64,000 bases of DNA, from contig NW_008806277.1 of NCBI RefSeq assembly GCF_000400465.1, positions 489,254 to 553,253 of the forward strand, given 5' to 3'. The position numbers and the translations under genes are program-made. Below the pieces are notes generated by a model. The model was not told where the DNA came from. It saw nothing but the letters and a program-made list of their open reading frames with translations, and did not search any database. Positions 9,688 through 21,786 of this stretch are shown here, piece after piece. The stretch is from Wallemia ichthyophaga EXF-994. Lineage: Eukaryota > Basidiomycota > Wallemiomycetes > Wallemiales > Wallemiaceae. Numbering within the stretch: the first letter of the stretch is position 1; the number at the start of each line of letters is the position of its first letter.

Positions 9688-11651
9688 ATGAGCGAGGCAG
9701 CCAAAGAAGGAAGCGTAGAGAAGATAGCTACCTACAGCACACGCACAGACAAACGCAAACGTAAACGTGCTTCTCTGTCTAGCGAATACGAGGCTGCGTC
9801 TGCTGGTACAGACGGCAAGCCCATGCCCGTGTCCATCCCTGCGGTGTCGAGTGCAGTTTCGAGTGCGCAAGTAGCGAGAGAATGGTGAGTGTGGTGTGCT
9901 TTACAAGCTGAAGCCGGAGCTGGAGCTGACAATTAGGCTGACAGGCTGCTTGACAACTTCGCGGAATGTGAGGGATGTGAGGATTGTAGGTGGTGTACAG
10001 CGCAGTGCACAACTCAAAACCCAATCAACACACCCCAGCTTCCGTCCCCCGCCAGCAGGTCTACGCGTCGTACACATCCTTCTGTGTCTCCCATAATACT
10101 CCACCCGCCGCCTGCAGGATTTTCGGCAAGGTGGGGGAGGTATTACGTGATTTTGTGAAAATATCTCACAATGGACGCATGACGCTTCTGGCAGATCGTA
10201 CGCAAACTCTTTCCCCATGTCTTTATTAGGCGATTGGGTAGTCGAGCTGTTAGCATTTACCATTGTAGGTGGAAGTTTTACACAGCGACTAAGCGATTAG
10301 TTACTGACGCGGTAATTACACCTTGCAGACTGCGGCATCACTCACAGGTCGCCTTCTGAGCGAAAACGCATCGAGATGCTCGATTTGCAGAGGGAACGCG
10401 CTATACTTGCGTATGCAGATTCGCTGGAGGGAATTATGCAGGAGCAGAAGCAAATTCATTCTCATTCTCCCTCCCACATCTTACCGCCGCTTATCACAGA
10501 TTCTGACATTATGACTGAGTACACACTGTGGCTCCATTCCTCTCACTGCGAACTGATCGTACATTCGATGCGCGTCGAGAAGCTCACAGCTATACTAGAC
10601 GAGTTGGAACATTTTTGGGTCTCCGGTCGCACGAATCTCAACTGCAACAGCTTTTACACGCTCAACACGCTCAACATCCCTAACAACCCCGCGGCAAATG
10701 CACTTTCCAGTACTTTTATTAGGGCTGAAACGAGAGCTTATCAGGTGTGTACGCGTTGACATCCCTTCAATGCTCGCTCACACGCCCTAGGATGCCGTCG
10801 CTCTCCTCCACTCCCGGCTTATATACCCTTTGTCGGCTCAGGGACTGGACACGTTCATTGATTTTATCAAGTGTCTCAAATTGATGCATCGGAACTCCAA
10901 TGTGAGTTTGTCTTTGATATGAGTAAGACATTTTCAGATACCTAGATTTACAGTGTCTTGATGATAATATGAGAGGATCTCTCGGCTACTTTATCCACCT
11001 AATGACTGGATGTGAGTGGAACAATGCGCTGATTCACCCGCTCATCCATCCCTCTCAGACATCGAGCTGGCAAAGAGAACTGGTATAATGAACGATGTTT
11101 TCAGCGACAGCTCACTCACATCTGCCATGGCTACTACATGGTCCAACTCCTACTCCCTCAACAGCCTTCTGTGCGGTCAATTGTGTGACTTGCAAGCCCC
11201 AACAGTACAATGCACCCCTAGTGACTGCAATAACGCATTCATAATAGCTTACTTGTACAGCTTTAGTGGAGTGCTCTCTTCGTTGCACGAAAGCCCCACC
11301 AGTTGTCTTGTCGCATTCATCGATACTCTCCTCGACAGCCTTCCCGAGAGCCTCACGTGCGTCTGTTCTTTTACTCCATCTTTTTAGCGACGCTAATACA
11401 GTGCGGAGCAGAACTCCGCTAAAGTGCTCGGTTGTTTCACAGACGCTGGCAAATTTGGTATGTGCACAATCGGTTCATTTCCATCTCACCCACCACTGCA
11501 GACATTCGACGATGACGCTTATTTACAGTATTTCACCCTTCTGAAGATTTGGTTCAAGTGAGTTTTTGGGTCACGTGGGGTGATCAACTTTTACCCACTA
11601 CATCACAGCGAATATGTCGGAATGATCGCTTTGAGATATTTTGATGCGTAG
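9688..11651 (+). CDS. Multi-exon protein of unknown function with a Cys-rich segment
   Basis: Exons deduced: 9688-9884, 9945-10130, 10230-10264, 10329-10744, 10791-10901, 10954-11011, 11059-11356, then two or three uncertain 3' exons ending at TAG 11649-11651. All phases from exon 1 to 7 agree. The product starts with a basic stretch (DKRKRKR). It then has a cysteine cluster, ECEGCEDCRWCTAQC, at about residues 73-87, then a basic helix-like run SPSERKRIEMLDLQRERAIL. A largely helical C-terminal half follows. The Cys cluster and basic helix suggest a nuclear or DNA-binding protein, but I recognise no named family. The 3' end is ambiguous: two acceptors (11387 or 11401) give different frames. 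Confidence 0.55.
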
Positions 11652-12079
11652 GATTATATTTAATCTCAGCTGTTTTATTACCATGATATTTGAGACATTC
11701 ATGTCGTTTTTTATAACCGTGCACGCATCCGTCTCATGACCTCACCGGGACCATCGCCGGACTGAGCACTGGCCGCGTGTTCACAAAGGCTAGGAGCTGC
11801 GTGGAGCTACATGGAGCTAGCGGGCGAGTAATCGGGTGCTCGGGTTGTACAGCCAATCGCGCTGGCACTCTCGTGGCCTTCTCACGGATACTTAATTGAC
11901 ACTTTCCAATCCCGATTGAACTCTGATTGATATCATCTAAGTTACGCAGGCACACTCGCCGCTAAAAAGATTAAAGTGATTACGTTGATTGATTTCTCAA
12001 GTCAGGTGGTGTTTTTTTTTCATCGCTTAAATATCCGATTCACCTTGCTTCTCTCTTTCTTTATATACAACAGTAATCA
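11652..12079. promoter_or_regulatory. Intergenic and promoter region upstream of the beta-glucosidase
   Basis: About 430 bp without a gene. The right end looks like a core promoter: a T-run (about 12010-12018), a pyrimidine-rich tract, and a TATA-like ctttatatac at about 12059, about 20 bp before the ATG at 12080. No specific operator could be named. Confidence 0.4.
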
Positions 12080-14609
12080 ATGAAACTCTCAGCCTTACTC
12101 ACAACCGCCGTCGCGCTGACGGTCGTCAATGCTCGCGCTGTCGAGACAAGAGATGACAACGACAAGATGGAAAAGATGAACAACACGAAAGAAATGGACG
12201 GTAATAACGCAGATATCTACCCAGCTCCAATGGCCAATGGAGGCAAGTCGTGGGGTGACGCCTACAAGAAAGCTTCTGATATTGTCGGCCAAATGACGGT
12301 CGAGGAGAAGACAGCAATTATCACAAGTGCGCCAGGTAGGTGTGTTGGAACGACTCAGGCAGTTGAGAGACTTGGAATACCGCGCTTATGTATGATGTCA
12401 GTAATGGTTGTCTCATCTGGTGAAAATTCTAACTTAATATATTTAGGGATGGCCCAACAGGTCCGCGTCCAGTCAAAGGTATCTCTCAATCAACTAGTGG
12501 TCAAACAGCTGCTGCAACTTGGGATAGAGATCTCATTTACCAGCGCTCTAAGGATATGGTGGGTTTGCACGAGCACCTCAACAACTCATTTCATTTTTTG
12601 CACAGGGTCAGGAGTTCTTTGATCTCGGCGTAAATGTAGCATTGGCTCCAGTCGCATCAGGCCCAATAGGGCGTAGTCCATTAGGAGGACGCAATTGGGA
12701 AGGCAGCTACCCCGACCCATACGCCAACGGACAATTCTCCCGTCTCTCAGTTCAGGGATTGCAGGATAGCCATGTCGCAGCGACTACGAAGCATTGGATA
12801 ATGTACGAGCAGGAGACATTCAGACACCCATACAACACGTCCCAACCCGATAACATCTACCCGCTACTCACACAAGAACCAGTCTCATCCAACGTCGACG
12901 ATTACACTACGCACATGCTTTATATGCCGCCATTCGCCGAGGCGATTAGAGCAGGAAGTGGACACGTGATGTGTGAGTTTGGTTTAAGCGTGGTGTATTC
13001 TTTCTAACGTCTTGCAGGTTCTTACAACCAAATTAATGGCACTCAAGCCTGTAACGACGCTCACTCTCAAAACCACCTCCTTAAGACGGAGCTTGGATTC
13101 CAAGGCAGTGTAATCAGTGACTGGGGTGGTGTTCACGATACCGCTGCCTCGATCAGGAGTGGCATGGATGTTTCTACACCAGGTGTTGATGATGTCGGAT
13201 ACAGCATGGGTACTTTCTACAAGGACCTCGACAAGTTGGTGAACAACGGCACAGTTGCAGAGGATCGTCTTTCAGATGCTGCAATCAGATTCCTCACCCC
13301 ATACTACTGGCTTGGTCAGGACAGCGAACATACCCCACCGGAAGTTACTTTCGACGCTGCATCTGGATTAGATTTGGAGAGCGAGTACAAAAACGTCAGG
13401 AAAGAGGGTACAGCAGAGCTGATCCGCAAGATTGGCACTGATTCAACGACGCTGCTCAAGAACACGGGCGGTCTTCCTCTCAACCGACCACAGCGTCTAG
13501 TGTTGTTGGGCTCTGACATTGGCTCAAACGTACTGGGACCAGATGGATGCGGTGACGATCGCACGAAATGTCCAATGGGTAACTTCAACGGCACAATCTC
13601 CGTCGGCGGTGGAAGTGGATCTACCATCCCGCCATATGTCGTCTCGCCTCTCGAAGCCATCAGGGAACGCGTCGAGAAGGACGGCACGGAGATTTCGTAC
13701 GCTATGAAGTATGACGAAGATCACATCAACAAAATCTCTTCGAGAGCCGATGCTACTGTTGTATTTGTCAACAACTGGGCTGAGGAAAGTAAAGATCGCC
13801 ACAACATCGATCTCGATGAGGAGCAAGCCATGATTTTGGACGCGGCTGTGAAGGCGTCGTCTAACGTTATCATCGTTATGCACACACCAGGCGTTGTCAA
13901 TATGGAGAAATGGGCTGATAATGACAATGTTACTGCCATTGTCGAGGCTTACTACCCTGGTCAGGAGACAGGAGATGCCGTTGTGCCGATCCTCTACGGC
14001 GAGCGCTCCCCTAGTGGCAAGTTGCCATTCACTTGGGGCAAATCATTGAGCGACTACCCACCAAACACTATCTCAACAGACGACTCCATGACACCTCAAG
14101 CTGACTTCAGCGAGGGCGTATACATCGACTACAGATGGTTCGACAAGAAGGAAATCGAACCTCGCTGGGAATTTGGTTTTGGTCTTTCTTACACTACTTT
14201 CGAATTCTCAGATATCAGCGTCGAAGAGAACTACAAGAAGGACGAGAATGAGGTCCAGGCAACTAACGAGCCATTCGAGGGATCGGACGGCACGAATAGT
14301 CTCTATGACACGATCAAGACTGTTAAAGCGACTGTTACCAACACTGGTGATGTAGAAGGCTGCGAAGTTGTGCAGCTTTACGTAACCTTCCCTGGAGATA
14401 ACATGCCGGTACGCGAATTGAGAGGTTTCGAGAAAGTAAAAGACTTGAAGAGCAATGAGAGCAAGCAGGTTGAGATGGATCTCCGCCTCAAGGACCTTTC
14501 AGTGTGGGATGTCGAGCGTCAGACTTGGGTGATGCCTTCGGGAGAGTTCAAGCTGTCCGTCGGCTCAAGCTCTCGTCAACTTCCACTTCACACTACCTGT
14601 ACCAACTAA
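12080..14609 (+). CDS. Secreted glycoside hydrolase family 3 beta-glucosidase
   Basis: GH3 beta-glucosidases release glucose from cellobiose and other beta-glucosides outside the cell. Four exons: 12080-12396, 12447-12558, 12606-12972 and 13018-14609, encoding 795 aa. The N-terminus is a signal peptide (MKLSALLTTAVALTVVNARA). Core motifs in order are IPRLCMMDGPTGPR, AAATWDRDLIYQR, LAPVASGPIGRSPLGGRNWE, TTKHWIMYEQE, and the nucleophile loop GSVISDWGGVHD, where the Asp of SDWGG is the catalytic base. The second domain (GGLPLN onward) and a C-terminal fibronectin-III-like domain ending with VQLYVTFPGD and LRGFEKV are present. No frame breaks remain after splicing. The substrate is inferred from family. 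Confidence 0.95.
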
Positions 14610-14729
14610 TATGTGTAATCAATTGAAATAAATGTACTTTGAACGTAGATTGAGCTAGGTTGAGAATTTTCATAAATTGATATGCATTATGCATTGATTG
14701 ATATTGGTATACATAGCAAAGTCAAGTCG

Positions 14730-15485
14730 TTAGTATTCTTCCTGTGTGGTGAGTGCGATAAGAGCAAAGTTGATAGAATCAGGATTGAGCTTCATAAAGT
14801 GATTTTTAACCACGTTTGCAGAGTCTTTGAGGAGATCGCTGCTACTTCCATGATCGACTGGTGCAATCTTACGTCCATCGAGTTCAACAAGGCGAGTACC
14901 GTCGGTGAGCTGCGCAGGAGCGTGAACGAAAGCGACGAAATGGAGATCAACGTCATCGTTAGCGTCAGGCACGCTACTCTGACCAGTGGAAGCGGAAGAA
15001 GCGTGAGCAGATCTAAGGAAAGACGCGTCAACGACCGACTGAGCGCGCTGATCGTTGTTTTGACCAGCAGCCTTATCGAAAAACTTGGCTAAATCCGAAA
15101 AAGGGGTTACGGTAACGGGTGAGTTTGCCATAGCGTGGAGTAAAGCCATCGTTCCACACGCATTACCGACTTTTTGAGGAAAGAAGACGAGCGTGTCGTC
15201 GAGTTGTGATTGGCCGTGTTGAGCAATACGCTGCGATTCAGCCTCGCGGTGCTGCTCGTATTGCTTGCTGAGGGGGAAGAGAAGCAGGACGGCTTTGACT
15301 GGTTGTGGAACCATCTGCAATAACTCATCATCAAGACCGAAAACATCAACGAATTGCTCGCATTCAGCTAGACCGAGTTTGTGGGACCAGTCGTTGAAAA
15401 CATCTGAGTTGGCTTCGAGTGGCACCCAATTTGAATTTACATTTGAATTGATTTGATTGGCTGATTCGATGTTGAGTGAAGTCAT
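14730..15485 (-). CDS. Ubiquitin C-terminal hydrolase, UCH-L3/Yuh1 type
   Basis: This cysteine protease (peptidase family C12) trims small adducts from the C-terminus of ubiquitin or NEDD8-like proteins. Single exon, 251 aa, usual length for the family. The catalytic core is visible: the oxyanion Gln and nucleophilic Cys in FPQKVGNACGTMALLHA, the active His in DVDLHFVAFVHAPAQL, and the Asp in LVELDGRKIAPVDHG. The N-terminus (NWVPLEANSDVFNDWSHKLG) is also characteristic. The gene converges on the beta-glucosidase gene, with about 120 bp between stop codons. Neither strand shows an intron. Confidence 0.95.
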   Translation of the reverse strand: MTSLNIESANQINSNVNSNWVPLEANSDVFNDWSHKLGLAECEQFVDVFGLDDELLQMVPQPVKAVLLLFPLSKQYEQHREAESQRIAQHGQSQLDDTLVFFPQKVGNACGTMALLHAMANSPVTVTPFSDLAKFFDKAAGQNNDQRAQSVVDASFLRSAHASSASTGQSSVPDANDDVDLHFVAFVHAPAQLTDGTRLVELDGRKIAPVDHGSSSDLLKDSANVVKNHFMKLNPDSINFALIALTTQEEY

Positions 15486-15678
15486 GGTTGTGTGGATCCA
15501 AGGAATATCTCTTCCACTTGAACCACCATCATGATTTAATTATTTAAATTGTCTCGCTTTATTTCAATTGCCCATCTTGCTATCGTTATCTCGTTATCAC
15601 ATGATTCCTTATCTCGGTGGATCATTCCCGTCGTGCAGATGAGATAAGAATGCGATAAGATCTTGGTTTTAAACAGCG

Positions 15679-17396
15679 ATGAGCAAACACACAAAGTACA
15701 CAGAAATCACGCAGCCATATTCCGAAGCGACCATACACCACCACAAGTTGGTTGAGGTGACTTCATCTAATCTCAACAGCCAAATACTTAGCGTTTCTGA
15801 TGACTTCTTCAGCCCAGCCACTGATCTCATCAACCCTGAACCTCCAGTGTCCAAGAAGGGTCAATTCGGTCCAAATGGCGCTCTGTATGATGGCTGGGAG
15901 AGTAGGAGGCATAATCCTGCATTTGATTGGTGGGTGGAGTATTACCAAAAAAACACCTCACTAAAGCAACCAGGGTTATAATCAAACTTGGTGCTCAATC
16001 AGCCTCATTGAAGCTCCTCGATATTGACACGACCCACTTCAACGGCAACGAGGGTCCATTTGCATCCGTGATGGCATTATTCGCTCCAAACGCCACCGAA
16101 GTATCTCATGACGACAGCCGCTGGGAAGAAGTTCTTCCCACTGTCCCACTCGGGCCATCCCAGCCTCACCTCTTCGAACTGTGCGAATGGACGGCGCAAT
16201 ACACCCATATCCAATTGCGAATGATACCCGACGGCGGTATTGCCCGCTTCAGAGCATACGGAGTCCTCACCCCCGTCTGGCCCAACGACCCATCGAGCGT
16301 GCTCGACCTAGCCTCAGTCTTGGTCGGCGGCAGGGTGCTGTTCACTTCCGATCATCATTTCGGAAAGGGAGAGAACATCATTCTACCCGGCCGAGGTAAG
16401 GATATGGGTGACGGGTGGGAGACGAAACGCAGTCGCTCACCCGGACATAGAGACTGGGTGGTCATTCAGCTAGGGTCGCCTGGATATCTGCAGTATTGCG
16501 AAGTGGATACGTGCCATTTCAAGGGTAATTTCCCAGCAGGTGTGATGTTGGAGGGGTGTTCTAGTCCTCCCAACGGTAGCGAGGTTGGTGGTGGTAGCCA
16601 GGTGTGGACTCCGTTGCTACCTGCCCCGCTCAAGGTTGGCCCTCATGCGCAGCAATTTGCTGAGATGATGGCGCAAGACACACTCTTTACCCACGTTCGC
16701 GTCACTATATTCCCAGATGGCGGTCTCAAGAGGGTGAGAGTGATGGGCAGTCGCGCAAAAGCCCCGTTTCGGGGAGTGCCTGGAGGGATTGCTCCTCCCA
16801 GCGTAAAGGGAGAGAGTAAAGAGAAGGAAGAAAAAATCCAAAGTAAACAAATCACAGCACTCCCATTGACGCAGAATGGTTTCAGGGCATACGGGGATGT
16901 AGTCAGCAGCGAAACCGCCAACCTCCAGACAAAGAGAGTAAACGGGGGAACGGCTACTAAGCTGTGCAATGTTTCAGGCGTCGTGAATAATTACCCTGTT
17001 CAACACCCCGCCGAGCTAAACTTCTGCGTGTATAAGTGCGACCCCTATCACACACAAGACACTGCAGGTACTCCAGGCACTCAAATTGTCAAGGCGGGAT
17101 TGCTTGAAAGACACAAGTACACTTCACAGTCATTCATTCCAATGGGAGGAGGTGGTAGTCACTATCTAGTCGTCGTAGCGCTGAGTGGGGCGGATGAGAA
17201 GGCAGACATGAGCACATTGAAGGCATTCACCGCATCATCAAGTCAAGGAATTACTTATATGGCGGGTGTTTGGCACGCACCAATGATTGCGCTCGAAGCG
17301 GTGACAGATTTCTGCTGTTTGGTGCATGAGAGTGGGGAAGCGGGAGAAGATTGCGAGGAAGAGGAGTTGGAGTGTGTATATGAGATATCGGTGTAA
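15679..17396 (+). CDS. Fused allantoicase and ureidoglycolate lyase
   Basis: Allantoicase splits allantoate to ureidoglycolate and urea; ureidoglycolate lyase then gives glyoxylate and a second urea, completing purine nitrogen recovery. Two exons, 15679-15929 and 15974-17396 (44-nt intron), encode 557 aa. Residues about 1-340 hold the two allantoicase repeats: [14 protein letters not shown] with [15 protein letters not shown], then [16 protein letters not shown] with [13 protein letters not shown]. Residues about 376-557 match ureidoglycolate lyase, with [27 protein letters not shown] and the active-site region [13 protein letters not shown]. No stop codon, ATG or splice pair separates the parts. 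In yeast these are the separate genes DAL2 and DAL3, so this looks like a true bifunctional fusion. Confidence 0.9.
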
Positions 17397-17638
17397 AAGT
17401 GTTTAATAAAATAATTGTTGGTCCGTGCGCTGTGCGCTGAAGGAGATATTGATGTTGATATTGAAGGTATGTTGAGCTGAGTGGCAGTAGAGGTGTACTG
17501 TGTGTGTATGCAGTGAGCAGCCACAATAACTCCCCGGCACATGCCATAGCTGCAGTGAATTTTTTACTCAGACGCGTCAAACGGATTTCTGGCTTCTCTC
17601 TTTTCAAATACCGTGAAAAAGATATCAGATATCAGAGT

Positions 17639-19395
17639 ATGGAAGATAGACGCGCAGGTGGGATTGGCAGTGCAGCGGCGTTCACACAGCTCACGGGAAT
17701 CACCAGCATACAAGAACAAGGGAGCATTCCGTCAAGACGAGCTCAGAAGACGCAGGGAGGAGCAGCAAGTAGAAATCCGCAGACAGAAGAGAGAAGAGTC
17801 CGTGGCTAAGAGGCGCAACTTCAACGTCTCAAATGGTCCAGATTCTGACGACGAGTTTGTCGCTACAGAGATCGATACAAAGGTGGGTGGATTTGGCTGG
17901 CTGCACCCAGAAACACTGGCTTATAAGTATCAGCTGGCTGAGGAGCTCCCAATCATGATTCAGAATGTTTTCTCGGATGATTACCAGGCACAGCTCGAGT
18001 CTACGCAGAGATTCAGAAAGCTGCTGTCGAAGGAACGCAATCCACCAATCGAGAAGGTTATCGAGTGCAACGTCGTACCACGCTTCGTTGAATTCCTGTC
18101 TTCCCCACATGGCATGATTCAGGTGTGTTTTTGTTGCAGCGTATACAAACACCTAATAATCCCAACAGTTCGAAGCTGCCTGGGCACTCACAAACATTGC
18201 TTCAGGCACCTCACAACACACTCAAGTCGTTATTCAGGCTGGCGCTGTGCCTTATTTCATCCAGCTCTTGTCTTCTCCAGTTCTCGACGTCAAGGAGCAG
18301 GCCGTGTGGGCATTGGGCAATATTGCGGGTGATTCACCCAAGTGTCGTGACTACGTGTTGCAACAACAAGCTTTACCTCCTTTGTTGGGATTGCTTGGTG
18401 AAAACCACAAACTGTCGATGCTCAGAAACGCAACGTGGACACTTTCAAACTTCTGCAGAGGCAAGAACCCTCAACCAGACTGGGAGCTTATTAGCCCTGC
18501 ACTGACTGTTCTCACCAAGCTTATTTACTCAATGGATGATGAGGTACTCATCGACGCTTGCTGGGCAATCTCATACCTTTCCGATGGATCAAACGACAAG
18601 ATACAGGCTGTGATAGAGTCTGGTGTGTGTAGAAGACTGGTTGATCTACTGATGCACAACTCAACCGCTGTGCAAACACCAGCGCTGCGTTCAGTTGGTA
18701 ACATAGTCACTGGTGATGATTTGCAGACTCAAGTCGTCATCGCATCCGGTTCGCTCCCCGCTCTCCTCTCCCTCCTCTCCTCACCAAAGGACGGAATTAG
18801 AAAGGAGGCTTGCTGGACGATATCCAATGTCACAGCAGGATCACCACATCAAATCCAATCAGTCATCGACGCTAACATTATCCCACCACTGCTTAATATC
18901 CTCCAGCACGCTGACTTCAAGACTAAGAAGGAGGCATGTTGGGCAATATCGAATGCCACATCGGGTGGTCTGCAGGAACCTTCTCAAATACGCTATCTGG
19001 TTCAGCAGGGGTGTATAAAGCCATTGTGTGACTTATTGAAGAGCATGGACAATAAGATTATTCAAGTAGCACTCGATGGGTTGGAGAATGTGCTCAAGGT
19101 GGGTGAGCTCGACAAGGAGTCAAACGGACCTGGAAGTGTGAACCAGTATGCTCAATACGTTGAAGAAGCTGGTGGAATGGTTACAATCCATAACCTTCAA
19201 CACCACGAGAATCTAGACATATACAAAAAATGCTTCTTCCTTATGGACAAGTATTTCCCAGAGGACGATGACGAGGATGTGGCTGCTACGGGTATGTCAG
19301 GTACTAGTGGTCCACAGGTGGATGCACAGGGCTCTTATGCTTTCAATGTTGAGCCTCAGGCTCCGATGGGTGGCTTCAACTTTGGCGGTAACTGA
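17639..19395 (+). CDS. SRP1: Importin subunit alpha
   Basis: Importin alpha binds nuclear localisation signals and links cargo to importin beta. Three exons: 17639-17657, 17707-18122 and 18169-19395, 553 aa. The tiny first exon encodes MEDRRA and joins directly to the importin-beta-binding domain [20 protein letters not shown]. Ten or so ARM repeats follow, with the recurring W-N pairs that contact cargo (for example [54 protein letters not shown]). The acidic C-terminal tail ends NFGGN. An alternative start at 17613 in another frame would destroy the N-terminus and was not used. Confidence 0.96.
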
Positions 19396-19473
19396 GTGCT
19401 GTGATGATGATAAATTTCATTTGATTTGATTAATATGCATGATTTGGTATGATTCTTGTCTTTGGCCGTGTAT

Positions 19474-20320
19474 ATGGCGAACGCGCAAGTACACGCGTTA
19501 GGATGGTTGGTGCAAATAAAGGAGGAAAGTGAGCGTGTTCGGGTGAGTACAGAGTGGTGTATGTTGTGCGTGCACGCTAACACGGCTCCTAGAAGCGACT
19601 GGGGCGGAATGCGAGTGTGGTGCAGCAGGATAAGAAGCGGTTGGTGGGAGTGGGAATAGATACAGATATGGACATGGACATGTCACCACACACACACCTA
19701 CACACAGACAGATACACAGACATATACACCAACACGCCGCTCACTCCACTAGCACAGGCACGCGACAAGCATCTTGCAGCCACGACAGCGCGCCCATTCC
19801 ACGCGGCAGACACACGCAAGCTCGTCCAGCTCGTGCGTCTCGAAGGCGGGCTAGCGCTGAGTCTGAACGCGGGAAATAGTCCGAGTCTAAATGCACCCGA
19901 GATTGACGCGCGCATTCACCACTCACACGTCGACTGGCTCAGAGTGGCAGAAGGGGTGAGTGGCTAACTAATCATATAATGCGTAATGCCTGACGCGCAC
20001 TGCTTGCTGACTCCCAGTTCAACCTTAACAGATCTCCGATCGAGTGCTGGATCCGCTGGGTAAATGTGGATAACCCCCGGCTGGATAACGGCGCCTTGAG
20101 CGGTGCGGATGTCGATAGGCTGCGCGGGTGCTACGAGAGGCAGAAACGTACACACAGTACACAAATCCCGCTCCACAGCTACACCTTCTGGTCTGCTGTC
20201 GCCGATGACTTCTCCTCCCCACTCTCCCAACGTTCCCCCCACTTCTGCATGAAACAGATGGGTATCCTTTTCGCAGCGCATATACAGGACAATACTAGAC
20301 GCAGGAAACGTCGGCGTTAA
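19474..20320 (+). CDS. Small protein with a Myb/SANT-like segment (tentative)
   Basis: Three exons are proposed: 19474-19542, 19593-19955 and 20018-20320, encoding 244 aa with consistent phases. The middle contains a Thr/His-rich stretch encoded by a CA-rich microsatellite-like region (about 19680-19740). The segment HVDWLRVAEGFNLNRSPIEC followed by WIRWVN resembles the second and third helices of a Myb/SANT repeat, where a tryptophan and a basic Arg-Ser-Pro turn precede the recognition helix. The protein ends with a very basic RRRKRRR tail, typical of a nuclear localisation signal. A DNA- or chromatin-bound role is inferred; I could not name an ortholog. The gene is about 80 bp downstream of importin alpha on the same strand. 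Confidence 0.6.
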
Positions 20321-20431
20321 ATATCTCAACGGTGAAAAGAGCGGTTAGAACGGTGCGATGGTACGGGCTACTTGTACAAATTGTCATGCTATAATGTGAG
20401 ATCATAATCCAATAATACTATTATGCCCTCA

Positions 20432-21737
20432 TCACACCTGCCGTATGTCATACTTGGAGACATCTATTTTCTCATGTGCGGTGCGATCCACAAAGACGCG
20501 TCTGGCCTCGGCATAGAGCAACTCGGTGAGGACCAACCCATTGCTAAAAGTCCAGAGAAGTGTGCTAGCGTAGTAGAAATTGGCATTTCCCGTGACGACG
20601 CGCAGCCAGAGGTATCTGAACAGGGGCAGCAGGCCTGCCGCAGTGGCGGTGAGCGCGACGACGAAGACGGGGTGGCGGGCGTCTGAGAGTGGGGTGTTGA
20701 GTAAGACGCAAATAGAACTAGAAACACAGAAGCACCAACTCACGTTGAAAGAGGTCGCTGAAGAGCGGAAGCAACGTGACAAATACCCCCACATCCCCGA
20801 TACACGGATATGACTTGAAGATGGCGAGAGTGCCGGCAAGGAAGGTGTAAGCGAGCAGAGGTCTGTGGCTGTGTTGTGTGTTGGGTGTGCAGTAATTTGT
20901 CAGTGTTACTCTGTTCTGACATCTCAGACACCGACTCACCTCAGAAAAATACACACGGGCAGTACATACACCACAGTATGCAGCTGCAGGACCAGCGTGA
21001 AGAACCCCTTGAATTGCTCAAACATTTCCACAAGCAGGTACCAGAAGACACCCGTGTTAGGTGTAAGGTCGTCGACACGTACGAGTGAGGTGTAAAGCGA
21101 GAGGAACGTCCAGTCAGCGGCGATGTAGCGACTGAGCGAGACAGCAGCGGTGGTCGTAGCGAGGAAGATCGAGAGCAGCCGTGCGGTACCAAGCACACAC
21201 TCACGCCTCAGCAATACCATTATGAGGGGAGGCAGGAGAGCAGCGGGGTACATGAACAATGCACCCGCAAGCGAGAGGAAAGTTAGTGCCGGTAGTGCTC
21301 TGCCACGGTGAGCCAGCGAGACAGCACAAAGAACGAGCGCATTCTGCAGCGAGACGGAGGAGCGGGCAACTGTGGTGAGCAGCGTGAGCGGGTTGTGCAT
21401 GTACACCGCCGCACATGGCCTCGACAGTTTCGAAACGGCATATGCAGTGGTTGCGTCGAGCGATATCCAGAAGAGCGGATGGTCGAGGTGGTGCAGGAGA
21501 GCGAGGAGAAGCGGCGAGTGCTTCTCGTAGCTCCCAATGGCCAGCGCCTCCTTGACTATTGGTTGTCAGAAGGATACTGCGTCATCACAACACACACCAA
21601 CCTCCGACGATTGAAGTGAAGGGCGTAGACAGCTCCAAGCGGAACTCCAGCAGCGATGGCAGAGAAGTAGCGTAGAAGAGAAACAACCGCAGAGCAACGC
21701 CAGCAGCTATATGCAGCGAGAGTGAGGGTGGCATCAT
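20432..21737 (-). CDS. GAB1: GPI transamidase subunit GAB1/PIG-U
   Basis: PIG-U is the multi-spanning ER membrane subunit of the complex that attaches GPI anchors to proteins. Four exons: 21737-21602, 21555-20940, 20862-20744 and 20682-20432, 373 aa, with all phases consistent. The first exon ends in the family sequence EFRLELSTPFTSI. Later landmarks are HSPLLLALLHHLDHPLFW, the signature VDDLTPNTGVFWYLLVEMFE, and the C-terminal LWLRVVTGNANFYYA. Many hydrophobic segments indicate several membrane passes. The first donor is the less usual gttggt. The start could be either of two adjacent ATGs (21737 or 21734). Confidence 0.9.
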
Positions 21738-21786
21738 GGTTCAGAAATAGAAATACAAGTCGGGTGTGCAGTACAAAACAAATAAA

